From Sulfurimonas sp. HSL-1716 (GTDB lineage Bacteria > Campylobacterota > Campylobacteria > Campylobacterales > Sulfurimonadaceae): a stretch of DNA of 64,000 nucleotides. Every line of letters starts with the position of its first letter. Position 1 is the stretch's first letter. Below the pieces are notes generated by a model. That model was not told the DNA's origin. It worked only from the letters and a program-made list of their open reading frames with translations, and ran no database searches. The stretch covers positions 1,922,001 to 1,986,000 of the forward strand of contig NZ_CP147918.1 in NCBI RefSeq assembly GCF_039645975.1, given 5' to 3'. The position numbers were made by a program, and so were the translations under genes. Of this stretch, positions 51,673-60,119 are shown one piece after another.

Positions 51673-53855
51673 CACTGCCCTTTTGCAGAACTCGGGATTC
51701 TATAGTTTAGCTCCGAACCGCCTATCGGCTTTAAGGTTATCGTAAAAAAGATATATCTGTCATCTATAGAGGATGCAGTATTTGCCGCGGTAAGTATCGG
51801 TCTTACGTTTTCTACATATCTAAGTCCGAAATCCCAGCATCTTTTTGAATACAAAAATCCTATCTCGGAACTTTTCTTCACCGCCGCTTGAACATCGTAG
51901 TTGTATGAACCGAAATAACTGTAATGGTCGTTATATTTGTAACTGAAGCTCGATGTCAGATATTTGGTGTATCTTGGAGCCGCACCGACCGTCAAAGGAT
52001 CTATAAAACTGTCTTTATACAGATATGAAAGACTTATTTTCACTCCTTCATTGGTATAACCTATGGTGTTTATCGTTTTTGAGATCAGATGTTGATCGTA
52101 GTTATAAAACGTATCGTTATAGTAGTTTACGGTTTTGGTCACTTTATAGTCGAGCTCGTTCTCTATCTCGCCGAGCTTGCCTTTACCCGTTGCATAAGAT
52201 ATCTGCTGAGAGACCCTGTGGTACAAAAATTGGTCGCCGTTTTCGTCAAAAAGGTATTGGGAAAGATCGAGCCCGACTTTTTCAACAACATCACTTATGC
52301 TGTAAAACTCACAATCCACCGAAGTCGGGTCGTTGGTGCACTCGTCCGCTCTTGTTTTATAATATCCGTATTTGGCATCGGAACCCGGTTTGACATACTC
52401 TGCACCGAAGACCACGGTATGCGTCACATTGTCATAAGCTCTTGTCAGGTTCGTATTGATGTTAAAGACATTATACTGCCTTAAAAAAATGCCGTCTTCG
52501 TATACGTTTGGATCCTGTCCCGAATCTCTGTCCACCGGTCCGCTGAACGTAGTATGTTCGGCATAAAGCTGCGACGCATAGCTTAGATTGATATATTCGT
52601 CCGCGATCGAGGTTTGAAGCTCTACGGGGATATTTACCGAGCTTCTAAGAGCATTTTTGCCGACCTCTCTGTAAAAGTTTGTCGATGAGAAATCTATGTC
52701 GTATGTCAGATGATCATCTAAAAGTGTCGAAAGATAGTTATGATACTGAATCGTAGGCAGTTTTTGTATCGTTCTGGCATTGCTTTGCAAAGAGAGGTTC
52801 AAATAATACTTGAAATATGCACCGAAATAGTTTCTGTCGGTATTATAAAACATATTTACCTGAGAGAGGATCTGGTTCGAAGTTACATTGTTTATAGTGT
52901 CTGCTGTGGAGAGATTTATATAATCGACATCGTTCATCCAGCTTATGTCGGCATATATGCCCGATTGTCCTTTTAAACCGAAACCGAACCATCTGTCTAA
53001 AAAGTCGCCGTTATTGTATTTGAAATTTACTCCGTAATGAGTTTCATGCGCCAGATTGTTTAAGTTGACATAACTTCTCTGCTCTTTAAAATATCCCGTC
53101 GTGATGGACCCTCTTGATATCTTGGAATCTGCAAATCTAAAGGTTTCGTATGATCCATATCCGCGGGAAGTTCTTATCTGCGGTTTGATCTCCAGATCCC
53201 ACCAGTTCTGCACAGCGATATAGATAGGCTGTTCATAATAAAAACCTTCGTCTGAGGAGATACCAAATGCCGGGATAAGAAGCCCCGAGCGTCTTGTTGT
53301 ATCCAAAGAATAGCCGAAATACGGCATATAGAAGATTGGGATATCGTAGATGTAAAGTCTGGCGTTGTAAAGGTTCATCCATTTATCGGTCGCATCGTAA
53401 TTTGATGAACTGAACTTTATCTTCCAAAGAGGGTTGTTCGGATTACATCCCGATACCATCCCCGACCTCACATCAAAAAAAGTATCTTTTATGTGCCCCT
53501 TATCGGCACTGAGCCAAAGTTCGCTTTTTTGTTCAAGCATATAAAACGGCTTAAAGATTCTCTCTTTGTTTTTAATATTTAATTTTGCATAATCACCTAA
53601 AAGCTGATAGTTGGACCCTTGCGTCGCTCTGACATTCCCAAAAAGCTCCAAATTACCGTTTTGTCTGTCATAAACGGCGTCTTGCGCGCTTATGTAATAA
53701 TCTTTGTATAAGACGATAACATCGCCGCTGGCTTTGACTATGCTCGCCTGATTATCGATGTTGGTCGCATAGACTTCTACTTTATCAGCTTTATCGGCAC
53801 CAAAAAGATAAAGCGGCAACAGCAGCAGCAGCAGAAGCAGGCATACCTTACGCAT
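51672..53855 (-). CDS. lptD: LPS-assembly protein LptD
   Basis: 727 residues: signal peptide (1-20), N-terminal OstA beta-jellyroll (about 25-130, DVIVLYKDYYISAQDAVYDR, DYAKLNIKNKERIF), and a large beta-barrel (about 200-727) with many aromatic-terminated strands. It inserts lipopolysaccharide into the outer leaflet. Shorter than E. coli LptD (about 785), as usual in Campylobacterota. It overlaps the RDD gene by 8 bp. The family needs LptE, not seen here. Confidence 0.92.
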   Translation of the reverse strand: MRKVCLLLLLLLLPLYLFGADKADKVEVYATNIDNQASIVKASGDVIVLYKDYYISAQDAVYDRQNGNLELFGNVRATQGSNYQLLGDYAKLNIKNKERIFKPFYMLEQKSELWLSADKGHIKDTFFDVRSGMVSGCNPNNPLWKIKFSSSNYDATDKWMNLYNARLYIYDIPIFYMPYFGYSLDTTRRSGLLIPAFGISSDEGFYYEQPIYIAVQNWWDLEIKPQIRTSRGYGSYETFRFADSKISRGSITTGYFKEQRSYVNLNNLAHETHYGVNFKYNNGDFLDRWFGFGLKGQSGIYADISWMNDVDYINLSTADTINNVTSNQILSQVNMFYNTDRNYFGAYFKYYLNLSLQSNARTIQKLPTIQYHNYLSTLLDDHLTYDIDFSSTNFYREVGKNALRSSVNIPVELQTSIADEYINLSYASQLYAEHTTFSGPVDRDSGQDPNVYEDGIFLRQYNVFNINTNLTRAYDNVTHTVVFGAEYVKPGSDAKYGYYKTRADECTNDPTSVDCEFYSISDVVEKVGLDLSQYLFDENGDQFLYHRVSQQISYATGKGKLGEIENELDYKVTKTVNYYNDTFYNYDQHLISKTINTIGYTNEGVKISLSYLYKDSFIDPLTVGAAPRYTKYLTSSFSYKYNDHYSYFGSYNYDVQAAVKKSSEIGFLYSKRCWDFGLRYVENVRPILTAANTASSIDDRYIFFTITLKPIGGSELNYRIPSSAKGQ

Positions 53856-54297
53856 CGATCACCAAGGTTTTTGCAGTTAGATCGTGCCATGCTTGTCTGG
53901 AAGGGTTCATAACACCCCACAAAAATCCCAGATAAAATATCATTTCACTGATAACTCTAAAGACAGCTCTGTTAAAAGATACGATTATCCCCGGCTTCTC
54001 CAAGGTCATGATCTCTATCACTTTTATTTTTGTGACTATCTTTCCTATACTGGCGCCGTACAAAGCGACGAAAAAAGTCTGATAGACTATTTTCAACGCC
54101 ATATATTCCAGAACAAAAGAGTTTGTAAGGTCTATCATCTGTTCGATATTCGTCGCCTGAACGAAATACTTCCATATAATGGCGATAAAGATGATAGACA
54201 AGAGCACCTCGTCGATAAAAAAAGCCAAAGCACGCTTTTGTATGGATGCCAATACGAACTGTTCCCGATCAAGCAGGTTCTCTATCTCTTCGTTCAT
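53848..54297 (-). CDS. RDD-family membrane protein
   Basis: 149 residues with about three transmembrane helices; RDD domain opening at RALAFFIDEVLLSIIFIAII, and GASIGKIVTKIKVI later in place of the classic signature, plus FNRAVFRVISEMIFYLGF. RDD proteins are small inner-membrane proteins, some linked to ion exchange; exact role unknown. It lies 3 bp after purD and overlaps lptD, in the long purD-pnp transcript. Confidence 0.85.
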   Translation of the reverse strand: MNEEIENLLDREQFVLASIQKRALAFFIDEVLLSIIFIAIIWKYFVQATNIEQMIDLTNSFVLEYMALKIVYQTFFVALYGASIGKIVTKIKVIEIMTLEKPGIIVSFNRAVFRVISEMIFYLGFLWGVMNPSRQAWHDLTAKTLVIDA

Positions 54298-54300
54298 CGA

Positions 54301-55566
54301 TCACAGTGCCTGATACGCTATATCCATACGAAGCTTTTTGCCCACATAATGAACCTGTCCGCAAAGCATATAAGCTCTGTCTCTGGCTTGCTTGATGGAA
54401 TCGCCAAGACCGACACACACCAGCACGCGTCCACCCGTCGCATAAAGGATATCGTCCTCTTTTTTAACACCTGCATATGAGATATGAGTATTTTCTTTTA
54501 TCTCGTCATGAACGATCTCATCGACCACTATCTCCGCAGGAACAGATTCGGAATACGGATAATTTTCACTTGCCATTACCACGCCGACGGCGTATTTGTT
54601 TTCAAACTCTACATTAAGCTCATTCAGTTTACCTGTTGCGGCTTTATAGAAAAGTTCACGGGCGGGAGTCTTCATAAGCGGCATAAGTATCTCGCACTCA
54701 GGATCGCCGAAGCGGACGTTGAACTCCAAAGTGATCGGCTCGCCGTTGACTATCATAAGACCGATGAAAAGCACGCCTTCAAACGGTGCGCCCTCTTTTT
54801 GCATCCCCTCAAGTGTCGGACGGATCACCCTCTCTTTTACTTTTTGGTAGATCTCGTCGTTTACCAAAGGAGTCGGGGCATATGCACCCATTCCTCCCGT
54901 ATTTGGCCCCTGATCGTTATCAAGAAGACGCTTATGGTCTTGAGCCGCCGGAAGCAGGATGTAGTCCTTCCCGTCGCAGATCGCAAACATCGAAAGCTCG
55001 TACCCGTCCAAAAACTCTTCGACGATCACCTTTCTTCCCGCATCGCCGAAGCTTTTTCCGCTAAGCATCTCCGAAACAGCTACTTTTGCCTCGTCATGAG
55101 TCGCAGCGATAATAACGCCTTTTCCGGCACAAAGCCCGTCGGCTTTCACTACGACAGGGGTAGGAAGTATATCAATGAACTTAAATGCATCTTCGATAGA
55201 ATCGGTCTCTATGTAACGCGCCGTAGGGATATTGTACTTTGCCAAAAAGTTCTTCATATAAACTTTTGAACCTTCCAAACGCGCCGCTTCTTTGCTTGGT
55301 CCGAATATCACGAGACCTTTTTCTTTAAAGATATCGACTATACCTCCGACCAGAGGAGCTTCCGGCCCGACTATCGTCAAATCGACACCGTTTGCTTCTG
55401 CAAAATCGGCTAGTTCATTATAGTCTTTGATAGAAAGATTTTCTCCTAGAGAGTCGGTGGCACCGTTGCCCGGAGCGAAATACAGTTTTTTCACTACAGG
55501 GTCTTTTTTGAGCATACGCCCGATCGAAAACTCACGTCCACCACTACCGACAACTAAAATATTCAT
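54301..55566 (-). CDS. purD: Phosphoribosylamine--glycine ligase
   Basis: Second step of purine synthesis: ATP-dependent joining of phosphoribosylamine and glycine. 421 residues, ATP-grasp fold: [67 protein letters not shown] and [16 protein letters not shown] 55566 follows AAGGA at six bases. It is the first protein gene after the 6S RNA, whose terminator must be read through or bypassed by a separate start. Confidence 0.97.
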   Translation of the reverse strand: MNILVVGSGGREFSIGRMLKKDPVVKKLYFAPGNGATDSLGENLSIKDYNELADFAEANGVDLTIVGPEAPLVGGIVDIFKEKGLVIFGPSKEAARLEGSKVYMKNFLAKYNIPTARYIETDSIEDAFKFIDILPTPVVVKADGLCAGKGVIIAATHDEAKVAVSEMLSGKSFGDAGRKVIVEEFLDGYELSMFAICDGKDYILLPAAQDHKRLLDNDQGPNTGGMGAYAPTPLVNDEIYQKVKERVIRPTLEGMQKEGAPFEGVLFIGLMIVNGEPITLEFNVRFGDPECEILMPLMKTPARELFYKAATGKLNELNVEFENKYAVGVVMASENYPYSESVPAEIVVDEIVHDEIKENTHISYAGVKKEDDILYATGGRVLVCVGLGDSIKQARDRAYMLCGQVHYVGKKLRMDIAYQAL

Positions 55567-55589
55567 CAACAATCCTTAAAATAATCTAT

Positions 55590-55642
55590 CCTATAAAAAA
55601 ATAGCTAATCCAGATCACAAAAATGACCTGAATTAGCTATTT
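55590..55642 (-). terminator. Terminator at the 3' end of 6S RNA
   Basis: On the minus strand AAATAGCTAATTCAG pairs with CTGGATTAGCTATTT (one mismatch/wobble) around a 14-nt loop and is followed by TTTTTT. Arms are at 55642-55628 and 55613-55599. Confidence 0.8.
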
Positions 55643-55840
55643 AAGCCCGAGCAGCCGTTGTGCAAATCGCTTTGGTTCTCAAAGCAAAAAAACTAGCGAA
55701 GCGAGAATCTCATCAGGCGACAGTCTCTCGGCAGAGTCAACGTACCTCAAACGAGATCATCGACACACAAAGATTTCTACGAAATTCGCTAAACGTATAT
55801 GTAGAACCCTCTCATACGCACGTAGTCGAACCGCCCAGAC
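55643..55840 (-). ncRNA. ssrS: 6S RNA
   Basis: About 198 nt on the minus strand. The 5' end GUCUGGGCGGUU pairs along 12 positions (with G-U pairs) with GGCUGCUCGGGC near the 3' end, closing a long rod with a large internal region in the middle, the 6S layout. A consensus TATAAT at 55853-55848 starts it, an intrinsic terminator ends it, and purD follows, the position I recall for 6S RNA in Helicobacter. 6S RNA binds sigma-70 RNA polymerase in slow growth. Covariance search was not possible. Confidence 0.8.
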
Positions 55841-55847
55841 TATTCAA

Positions 55848-55880
55848 ATTATACACTTTTTTTGCTTACTTAGTTATAAT
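55848..55880. promoter_or_regulatory. Back-to-back promoters of 6S RNA and bioF
   Basis: Minus-strand TATAAT at 55853-55848 for 6S RNA (start near 55840) and plus-strand TATAAT at 55875-55880 for bioF, 7 nt before its ATG at 55888. The two -10 boxes are only 21 bp apart, so polymerases would compete. Confidence 0.65.
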
Positions 55881-55887
55881 ATCCACC

Positions 55888-56994
55888 ATGAATTACTACG
55901 CAAACGAGCTAAAAGCGCTCATAAAATCAAACCGTTACAGAACAAGAGAGATCGTTGATTATGGTTTAAAAGATTTTGCTTCAAACGATTATCTCGGGCT
56001 TTCTTCTAACAAAGAGCTTCACGATCTTACATGCAAAAAACTCGCTTCAAACCCCGTTCATGCGCCAAAAGCCTCTTTGCTCGTAAACGGATACCATCAG
56101 ATACATAAAGAGTTTGAAAAAGCATTATGCGAAGCAAACGGATTTGAAGAGGGCATAGTGCTTGGCAGCGGTTTTAATGCGAATATAGCGCTCATCGAAA
56201 GTCTTGTGAGAAAAGGCGACACGCTTTTTATGGATGAAAAATTTCATGCTTCGGGTGTGCTTGCAAGCAATCTCAACGATCTGCATGTAAGGTTCTTCAA
56301 ACATAATGATACCAATGAATTAAAGCAGCTTTTGCATAAATCCGATGCAAAAAGAAAGATAGTCGCCGTCGAGGGAATATATTCTATGGACGGCGACTTG
56401 ATGGATAAAGAGATCTTTGAAATATGCGACAGTGAAAATACTCTGCTCATCGTGGACGAAGCACACAGCAGCGGAGTCGTGGGAAAAAACCTTATGGGAG
56501 TTTATGATCTTTTTGATATACAGATAAGAGATAACCACATAAAAATGGGGACACTAGGCAAAGCTTACGGGAGTTTCGGTGCATATATTCTCGCATCTTC
56601 GCACATCATAGAGTATCTCTTAAACCGCGCAAAACCGATAATATATGCGACCTCTTTATCGCTTTATGACACTCTGTTAGCCCACAACTCGTTAAAATAT
56701 ATCCTGCAAAACAAAGAGAGCTTGAAAAAAGAGATAAGAAAGCGGCAAAAGATCGCACATGACATCTTCCATACGGATACGCCTTCGCTCATAATCCCTC
56801 TTGTGGTAGGAGACAATAAAAAAGTGATGCAGGTAAAAAACACTCTTAAAAAAGAGGGTTATATGATAGGCGCCATAAGACAGCCGACCGTCGAGAGAGC
56901 GATCTTGCGTATTATTGCAAGGATCGACGACGATGCTTTGGTATTTGAAGAGTTATGCAAAAAAGTAAAAAGGCTTTTAGATGAAGGTATCTAA
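55888..56994 (+). CDS. bioF: 8-amino-7-oxononanoate synthase or related PLP synthase
   Basis: 368 residues, alpha-oxoamine synthase family: FASNDYLGLSSN, GSGFNANIAL, MDEKFHASGV, VVDEAHSSGVVG-like IVDEAHSSGVVG, and the PLP Lys in MGTLGKAYGSFGAY. It joins an amino acid to an acyl-CoA or ACP; BioF (biotin) is likeliest, but the Kbl branch cannot be excluded. The open frame extends to 55660 through the 6S RNA; ATG 55888 is chosen from family start and promoter. No ribosome-binding site, so probably leaderless. Confidence 0.88.
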   Translation: MNYYANELKALIKSNRYRTREIVDYGLKDFASNDYLGLSSNKELHDLTCKKLASNPVHAPKASLLVNGYHQIHKEFEKALCEANGFEEGIVLGSGFNANIALIESLVRKGDTLFMDEKFHASGVLASNLNDLHVRFFKHNDTNELKQLLHKSDAKRKIVAVEGIYSMDGDLMDKEIFEICDSENTLLIVDEAHSSGVVGKNLMGVYDLFDIQIRDNHIKMGTLGKAYGSFGAYILASSHIIEYLLNRAKPIIYATSLSLYDTLLAHNSLKYILQNKESLKKEIRKRQKIAHDIFHTDTPSLIIPLVVGDNKKVMQVKNTLKKEGYMIGAIRQPTVERAILRIIARIDDDALVFEELCKKVKRLLDEGI

Positions 56995-57670
56995 TCTTGA
57001 TATCACCTATAAAGACAAAACCCTGGTGAATATAGATTTTGACATAAACTCCTCTTTGGCTTTGGTCGGGCAAAGCGGAAGCGGCAAAAGCCTTACGATA
57101 AAAGCGCTTTTAAACATGCTTCCCCAAGAGATGAAACTCTCTTTACAGATAAAAAGCGGCTTTGAGCTTGCAGCGGGAAAAACCATAGGTTTTGTTCCGC
57201 AGAATCCTTTTACCGCACTTTCTCCGCTGACGAAGATAAAAGATCAGATATTTATTCCTTTCGATGAGATAAAGGAACTTTTCAAACAGGTCAATCTGGA
57301 TATCTCGCTTCTTCAAAGATATCCTCCCGAGTTGTCCGGAGGACAGCTTCAGCGTGTCGTTATCGCCATTGCGCTCAGTTCAAACCCAAAACTCCTGCTT
57401 CTTGACGAACCCACGACTGCTCTTGATCCGCAGACAAGAACGACGATCATAGATCTGCTCAAAGATCTTCAAAACAGATTTGGCTTCAAGGTTCTCTTTG
57501 TAACGCACGATATGAGTTCTGCACAGCTTTTGTGCGACGAGATATGCGTCATAAAAAACGGAAAAGTCATAGAATCTGGTAAAATGGCGGATGTATTAAA
57601 CGATCCGCAGAACATATATACAAAAACACTCATAGAAGCAAACTTTGCAAACAGGAAATATCGCGAATGA
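56981..57670 (+). CDS. ABC transporter ATP-binding protein, oligopeptide/nickel type
   Basis: 229 residues: Walker A VGQSGSGKSLT (about 30), Q-loop VPQNPFTALSPLTKI, signature ELSGGQLQRVVIA, Walker B LLLLDEPTTALD and switch FVTHDM. The PQNPFTALSP sequence is that of DppD/OppD-type ATPases. No permease or binding protein gene is near, so it is orphan here. It overlaps bioF by 14 bp and the PBP gene by 4 bp, placing it inside a coupled three-gene operon. Confidence 0.9.
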   Translation: MKVSNLDITYKDKTLVNIDFDINSSLALVGQSGSGKSLTIKALLNMLPQEMKLSLQIKSGFELAAGKTIGFVPQNPFTALSPLTKIKDQIFIPFDEIKELFKQVNLDISLLQRYPPELSGGQLQRVVIAIALSSNPKLLLLDEPTTALDPQTRTTIIDLLKDLQNRFGFKVLFVTHDMSSAQLLCDEICVIKNGKVIESGKMADVLNDPQNIYTKTLIEANFANRKYRE

Positions 57671-59613
57671 AAAAAGCATTTATATCTATTTTTTTATTGA
57701 TCCTCATCTCGCCTTTCGCAGTTGTCGGATATTATCTTACCCAGTACAATTACGACCTGGACAAACTGATAAACTATAAACCTATCTTAACCACCAGAAT
57801 CTATGACAGAAACGGCGAAAAGATCGCTAACATCTTTAATGAAGAACACAGATATTATGCAACGTTTGATGAGATCCCTCCCAGACTGATTGAAGCACTT
57901 CTGGCCATAGAAGATACCACGTTTTTTGAACATCATGGAGTCAATTTCGACGCTATTTTCCGCGCACTTATCAAAGATATAAAAGCAGGAAAGATGGTCG
58001 AAGGGGCCAGTACTCTTACGCAGCAGCTTGTAAAAAACACGTTGCTAACGCGTGAAAAAAAGATTTCAAGAAAGATAAAAGAGCTTATTTTCTCCTTGAA
58101 ACTGGAGCGTGAACTAAGCAAAGAACAGATTTTAGAACGCTACTTGAACGAAGTTTATCTGGGACACGGTTATTACGGTATGAAAACGGCCGCGGACGGC
58201 TATTTTCACAAAGACCTGAAAAACCTCACTTTAAAAGAGATGGCGATGCTCGTCGGTCTTCCAAAAGCCCCGAGCTTCTACTCTCCGACGAAAAACTATG
58301 AGATATCGCTGGGACGCGCGAACCGTGTCATAGAACGTATGCACTCACTGGGCTGGATCGACGACAAAACCTATGAAAAAGCCACAAAAGAGCAGCCCCA
58401 TGTATATGACTCGACACTTACACAAAACCAGGCTCCTTTTGTCGTAGACGAGGTTCTAAGAGAGCTGATAAAAGATTTTCCAGACATTAAAACAGGCGGT
58501 TACGACATCTATACGACGATCGACTTGAACATGCAAAAAAGCGGAAGGGAAGCTTTAAAATATGCATATGATCGAGCAATTACCAGAGTCTCTTCGAGCG
58601 AAGATTCCAATGATACGAACCTCACACAGCTAAACGGTGCACTTGTAAGTATCGAACCGAGCAGCGGAGACATTCTTGCACTTGTTGGAAGCGTCGACTA
58701 CGATAAAAGCCCTTATAACCGTGCAACACAGGGAAGACGCCAACCCGGAAGTGCGTTCAAGCCCTTTATCTATCAAGTAGCGATCGATCTGGGCTATTCT
58801 GGTGCGACTCAGCTAGTCGATATTGCAAAGACCTATGAGTATGAAAAAGACGGGGAAGAGATGAAATGGCAGCCGGACAATTATGAAAAGAATTACAAAG
58901 GTCTTATAACCCTGCGCGAAGCGCTGATCCACTCAAGAAATCTGGCTACTATAAACCTGGTCACGGATATCGGATTAAACACTATTTTGCAGTCATTGGA
59001 AAGCTACGGGATAAAAAACCTTCCTCATGATCTCTCCTTGTCGCTGGGTTCGATCTCTCTTTCTCCGCTGGAATTGGCTCAATACTACAGCTCTTTTGCA
59101 AACCATGGTATTCAGGTGGAACCGATTCTTATAAAAAAAGTAGAGAAAAACTCCGAAGTCGTCTTTAGACAAGAAGCAAAAAGAAAATATATCACTTCGC
59201 CCGAACAGACCTACCTGATGACATCCATACTCCAAGACGTTGTTAAAAGAGGAACGGGAAGAAACGCGAGGGTAAGAGGCATAGAACTCGCAGGAAAAAC
59301 GGGCACCACCAACAATAACGTTGATGCCTGGTTCGCAGGATATTCTCCCAGTATAGAGACCGTCGTTTGGTTCGGAAATGACGACAATACGCCGATGCAT
59401 GCTAAAGAAACTGGAGGAAGAACAGCCGCTCCTGCATTTAACTACTTCTACAAAGAGCTTCTAAAAAGCAATCCTCAGGTCAAGAGAAGATTCGTAAAAC
59501 CTGAAGGCGTCATAGAGGTCAAGATCGGAGGAGAAACGGAATATTTTACCAACACTTCCAAACCTCCAAAAAATGATAATACGGAGAAGAAAAACGAGGA
59601 GTTGATCTTTTAA
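57667..59613 (+). CDS. Class A penicillin-binding protein (PBP1A-like)
   Basis: 648 residues: N-terminal membrane anchor (about 4-24), glycosyltransferase GT51 domain (EDTTFFEHHGVNFDAIFRA, GASTLTQQLVKNTLL, ERYLNEVYLGHG) and transpeptidase domain with SAFK in RQPGSAFKPFIYQ, a SRN motif in HSRNLATI and KTGT in LAGKTGTTNN. It polymerises and cross-links peptidoglycan. It lacks extra OB or UB domains beyond a short linker. bioF next to PBP1A is also seen in H. pylori. Confidence 0.95.
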   Translation: MKKAFISIFLLILISPFAVVGYYLTQYNYDLDKLINYKPILTTRIYDRNGEKIANIFNEEHRYYATFDEIPPRLIEALLAIEDTTFFEHHGVNFDAIFRALIKDIKAGKMVEGASTLTQQLVKNTLLTREKKISRKIKELIFSLKLERELSKEQILERYLNEVYLGHGYYGMKTAADGYFHKDLKNLTLKEMAMLVGLPKAPSFYSPTKNYEISLGRANRVIERMHSLGWIDDKTYEKATKEQPHVYDSTLTQNQAPFVVDEVLRELIKDFPDIKTGGYDIYTTIDLNMQKSGREALKYAYDRAITRVSSSEDSNDTNLTQLNGALVSIEPSSGDILALVGSVDYDKSPYNRATQGRRQPGSAFKPFIYQVAIDLGYSGATQLVDIAKTYEYEKDGEEMKWQPDNYEKNYKGLITLREALIHSRNLATINLVTDIGLNTILQSLESYGIKNLPHDLSLSLGSISLSPLELAQYYSSFANHGIQVEPILIKKVEKNSEVVFRQEAKRKYITSPEQTYLMTSILQDVVKRGTGRNARVRGIELAGKTGTTNNNVDAWFAGYSPSIETVVWFGNDDNTPMHAKETGGRTAAPAFNYFYKELLKSNPQVKRRFVKPEGVIEVKIGGETEYFTNTSKPPKNDNTEKKNEELIF

Positions 59614-59627
59614 TAAAAGGAAGCAAT

Positions 59628-60119
59628 ATGAAAAATCTGCTATTTCTGTTGAGCATTCTTTTTACCTCCATACATGCCGATAGTTTCAAAAAAGGAAGTA
59701 TCGGCGTAAATATCGCCGCGGGAAGCGCTTCTTTGAATACGAACGAAGACACGAAAAACTACACGGTCATAGGTGCAGGCGCGGACTATTTTTTTGCCGA
59801 CGATATCTCTCTTGGACTTGAATACACATATTGGTCTGGAAACACTCCAAATATATCCCAACTAACGGTACCTTTGAACTACTATATACCTTTTAGCAAA
59901 AAAGTTCTACCTTACCTAGGCACTTTTTACAGGTACACATCTATGGGAGAGCCCTATAGTGACTACAGCTCTTACGGGGTCAAAGCGGGTATCACGGTAA
60001 ATATATCGAAAAATACTTTTTTGGGTGCGGGATGGATAGAAGAATACTACAAAGAGTGCTCTAACTTTAAAGAGTGCAGTACCGGCTATCCGGAACTGCT
60101 CATACTCTTTACGTTTTAG
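59628..60119 (+). CDS. Outer-membrane beta-barrel protein
   Basis: 163 residues: signal peptide (1-17, ending IHADS), then repeating amphipathic strands (GSIGVNIAAGSAS, TVIGAGADYFFADDISLGLEY, GVKAGITVNISKNTFLGAG) and C-terminal PELLILFTF with terminal Phe, as in small OmpW/OmpA-like eight-stranded barrels. Two cysteines flank EC-S-NFKECS near the end. Ligand unknown. AAGGA precedes the ATG. Its stop overlaps convergent leuA by 4 bp. Confidence 0.8.
   Translation: MKNLLFLLSILFTSIHADSFKKGSIGVNIAAGSASLNTNEDTKNYTVIGAGADYFFADDISLGLEYTYWSGNTPNISQLTVPLNYYIPFSKKVLPYLGTFYRYTSMGEPYSDYSSYGVKAGITVNISKNTFLGAGWIEEYYKECSNFKECSTGYPELLILFTF

Noticed and set aside
55640-55845. tmRNA in the gap before purD
   Set aside because: No tRNA-like ends, no CCA and no tag reading frame; end pairing, promoter and place fit 6S RNA instead.
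55660-55887. 76-residue N-terminal extension of bioF
   Set aside because: The segment is antisense to the 6S RNA, is not seen in the family and lies upstream of the bioF -10 box.
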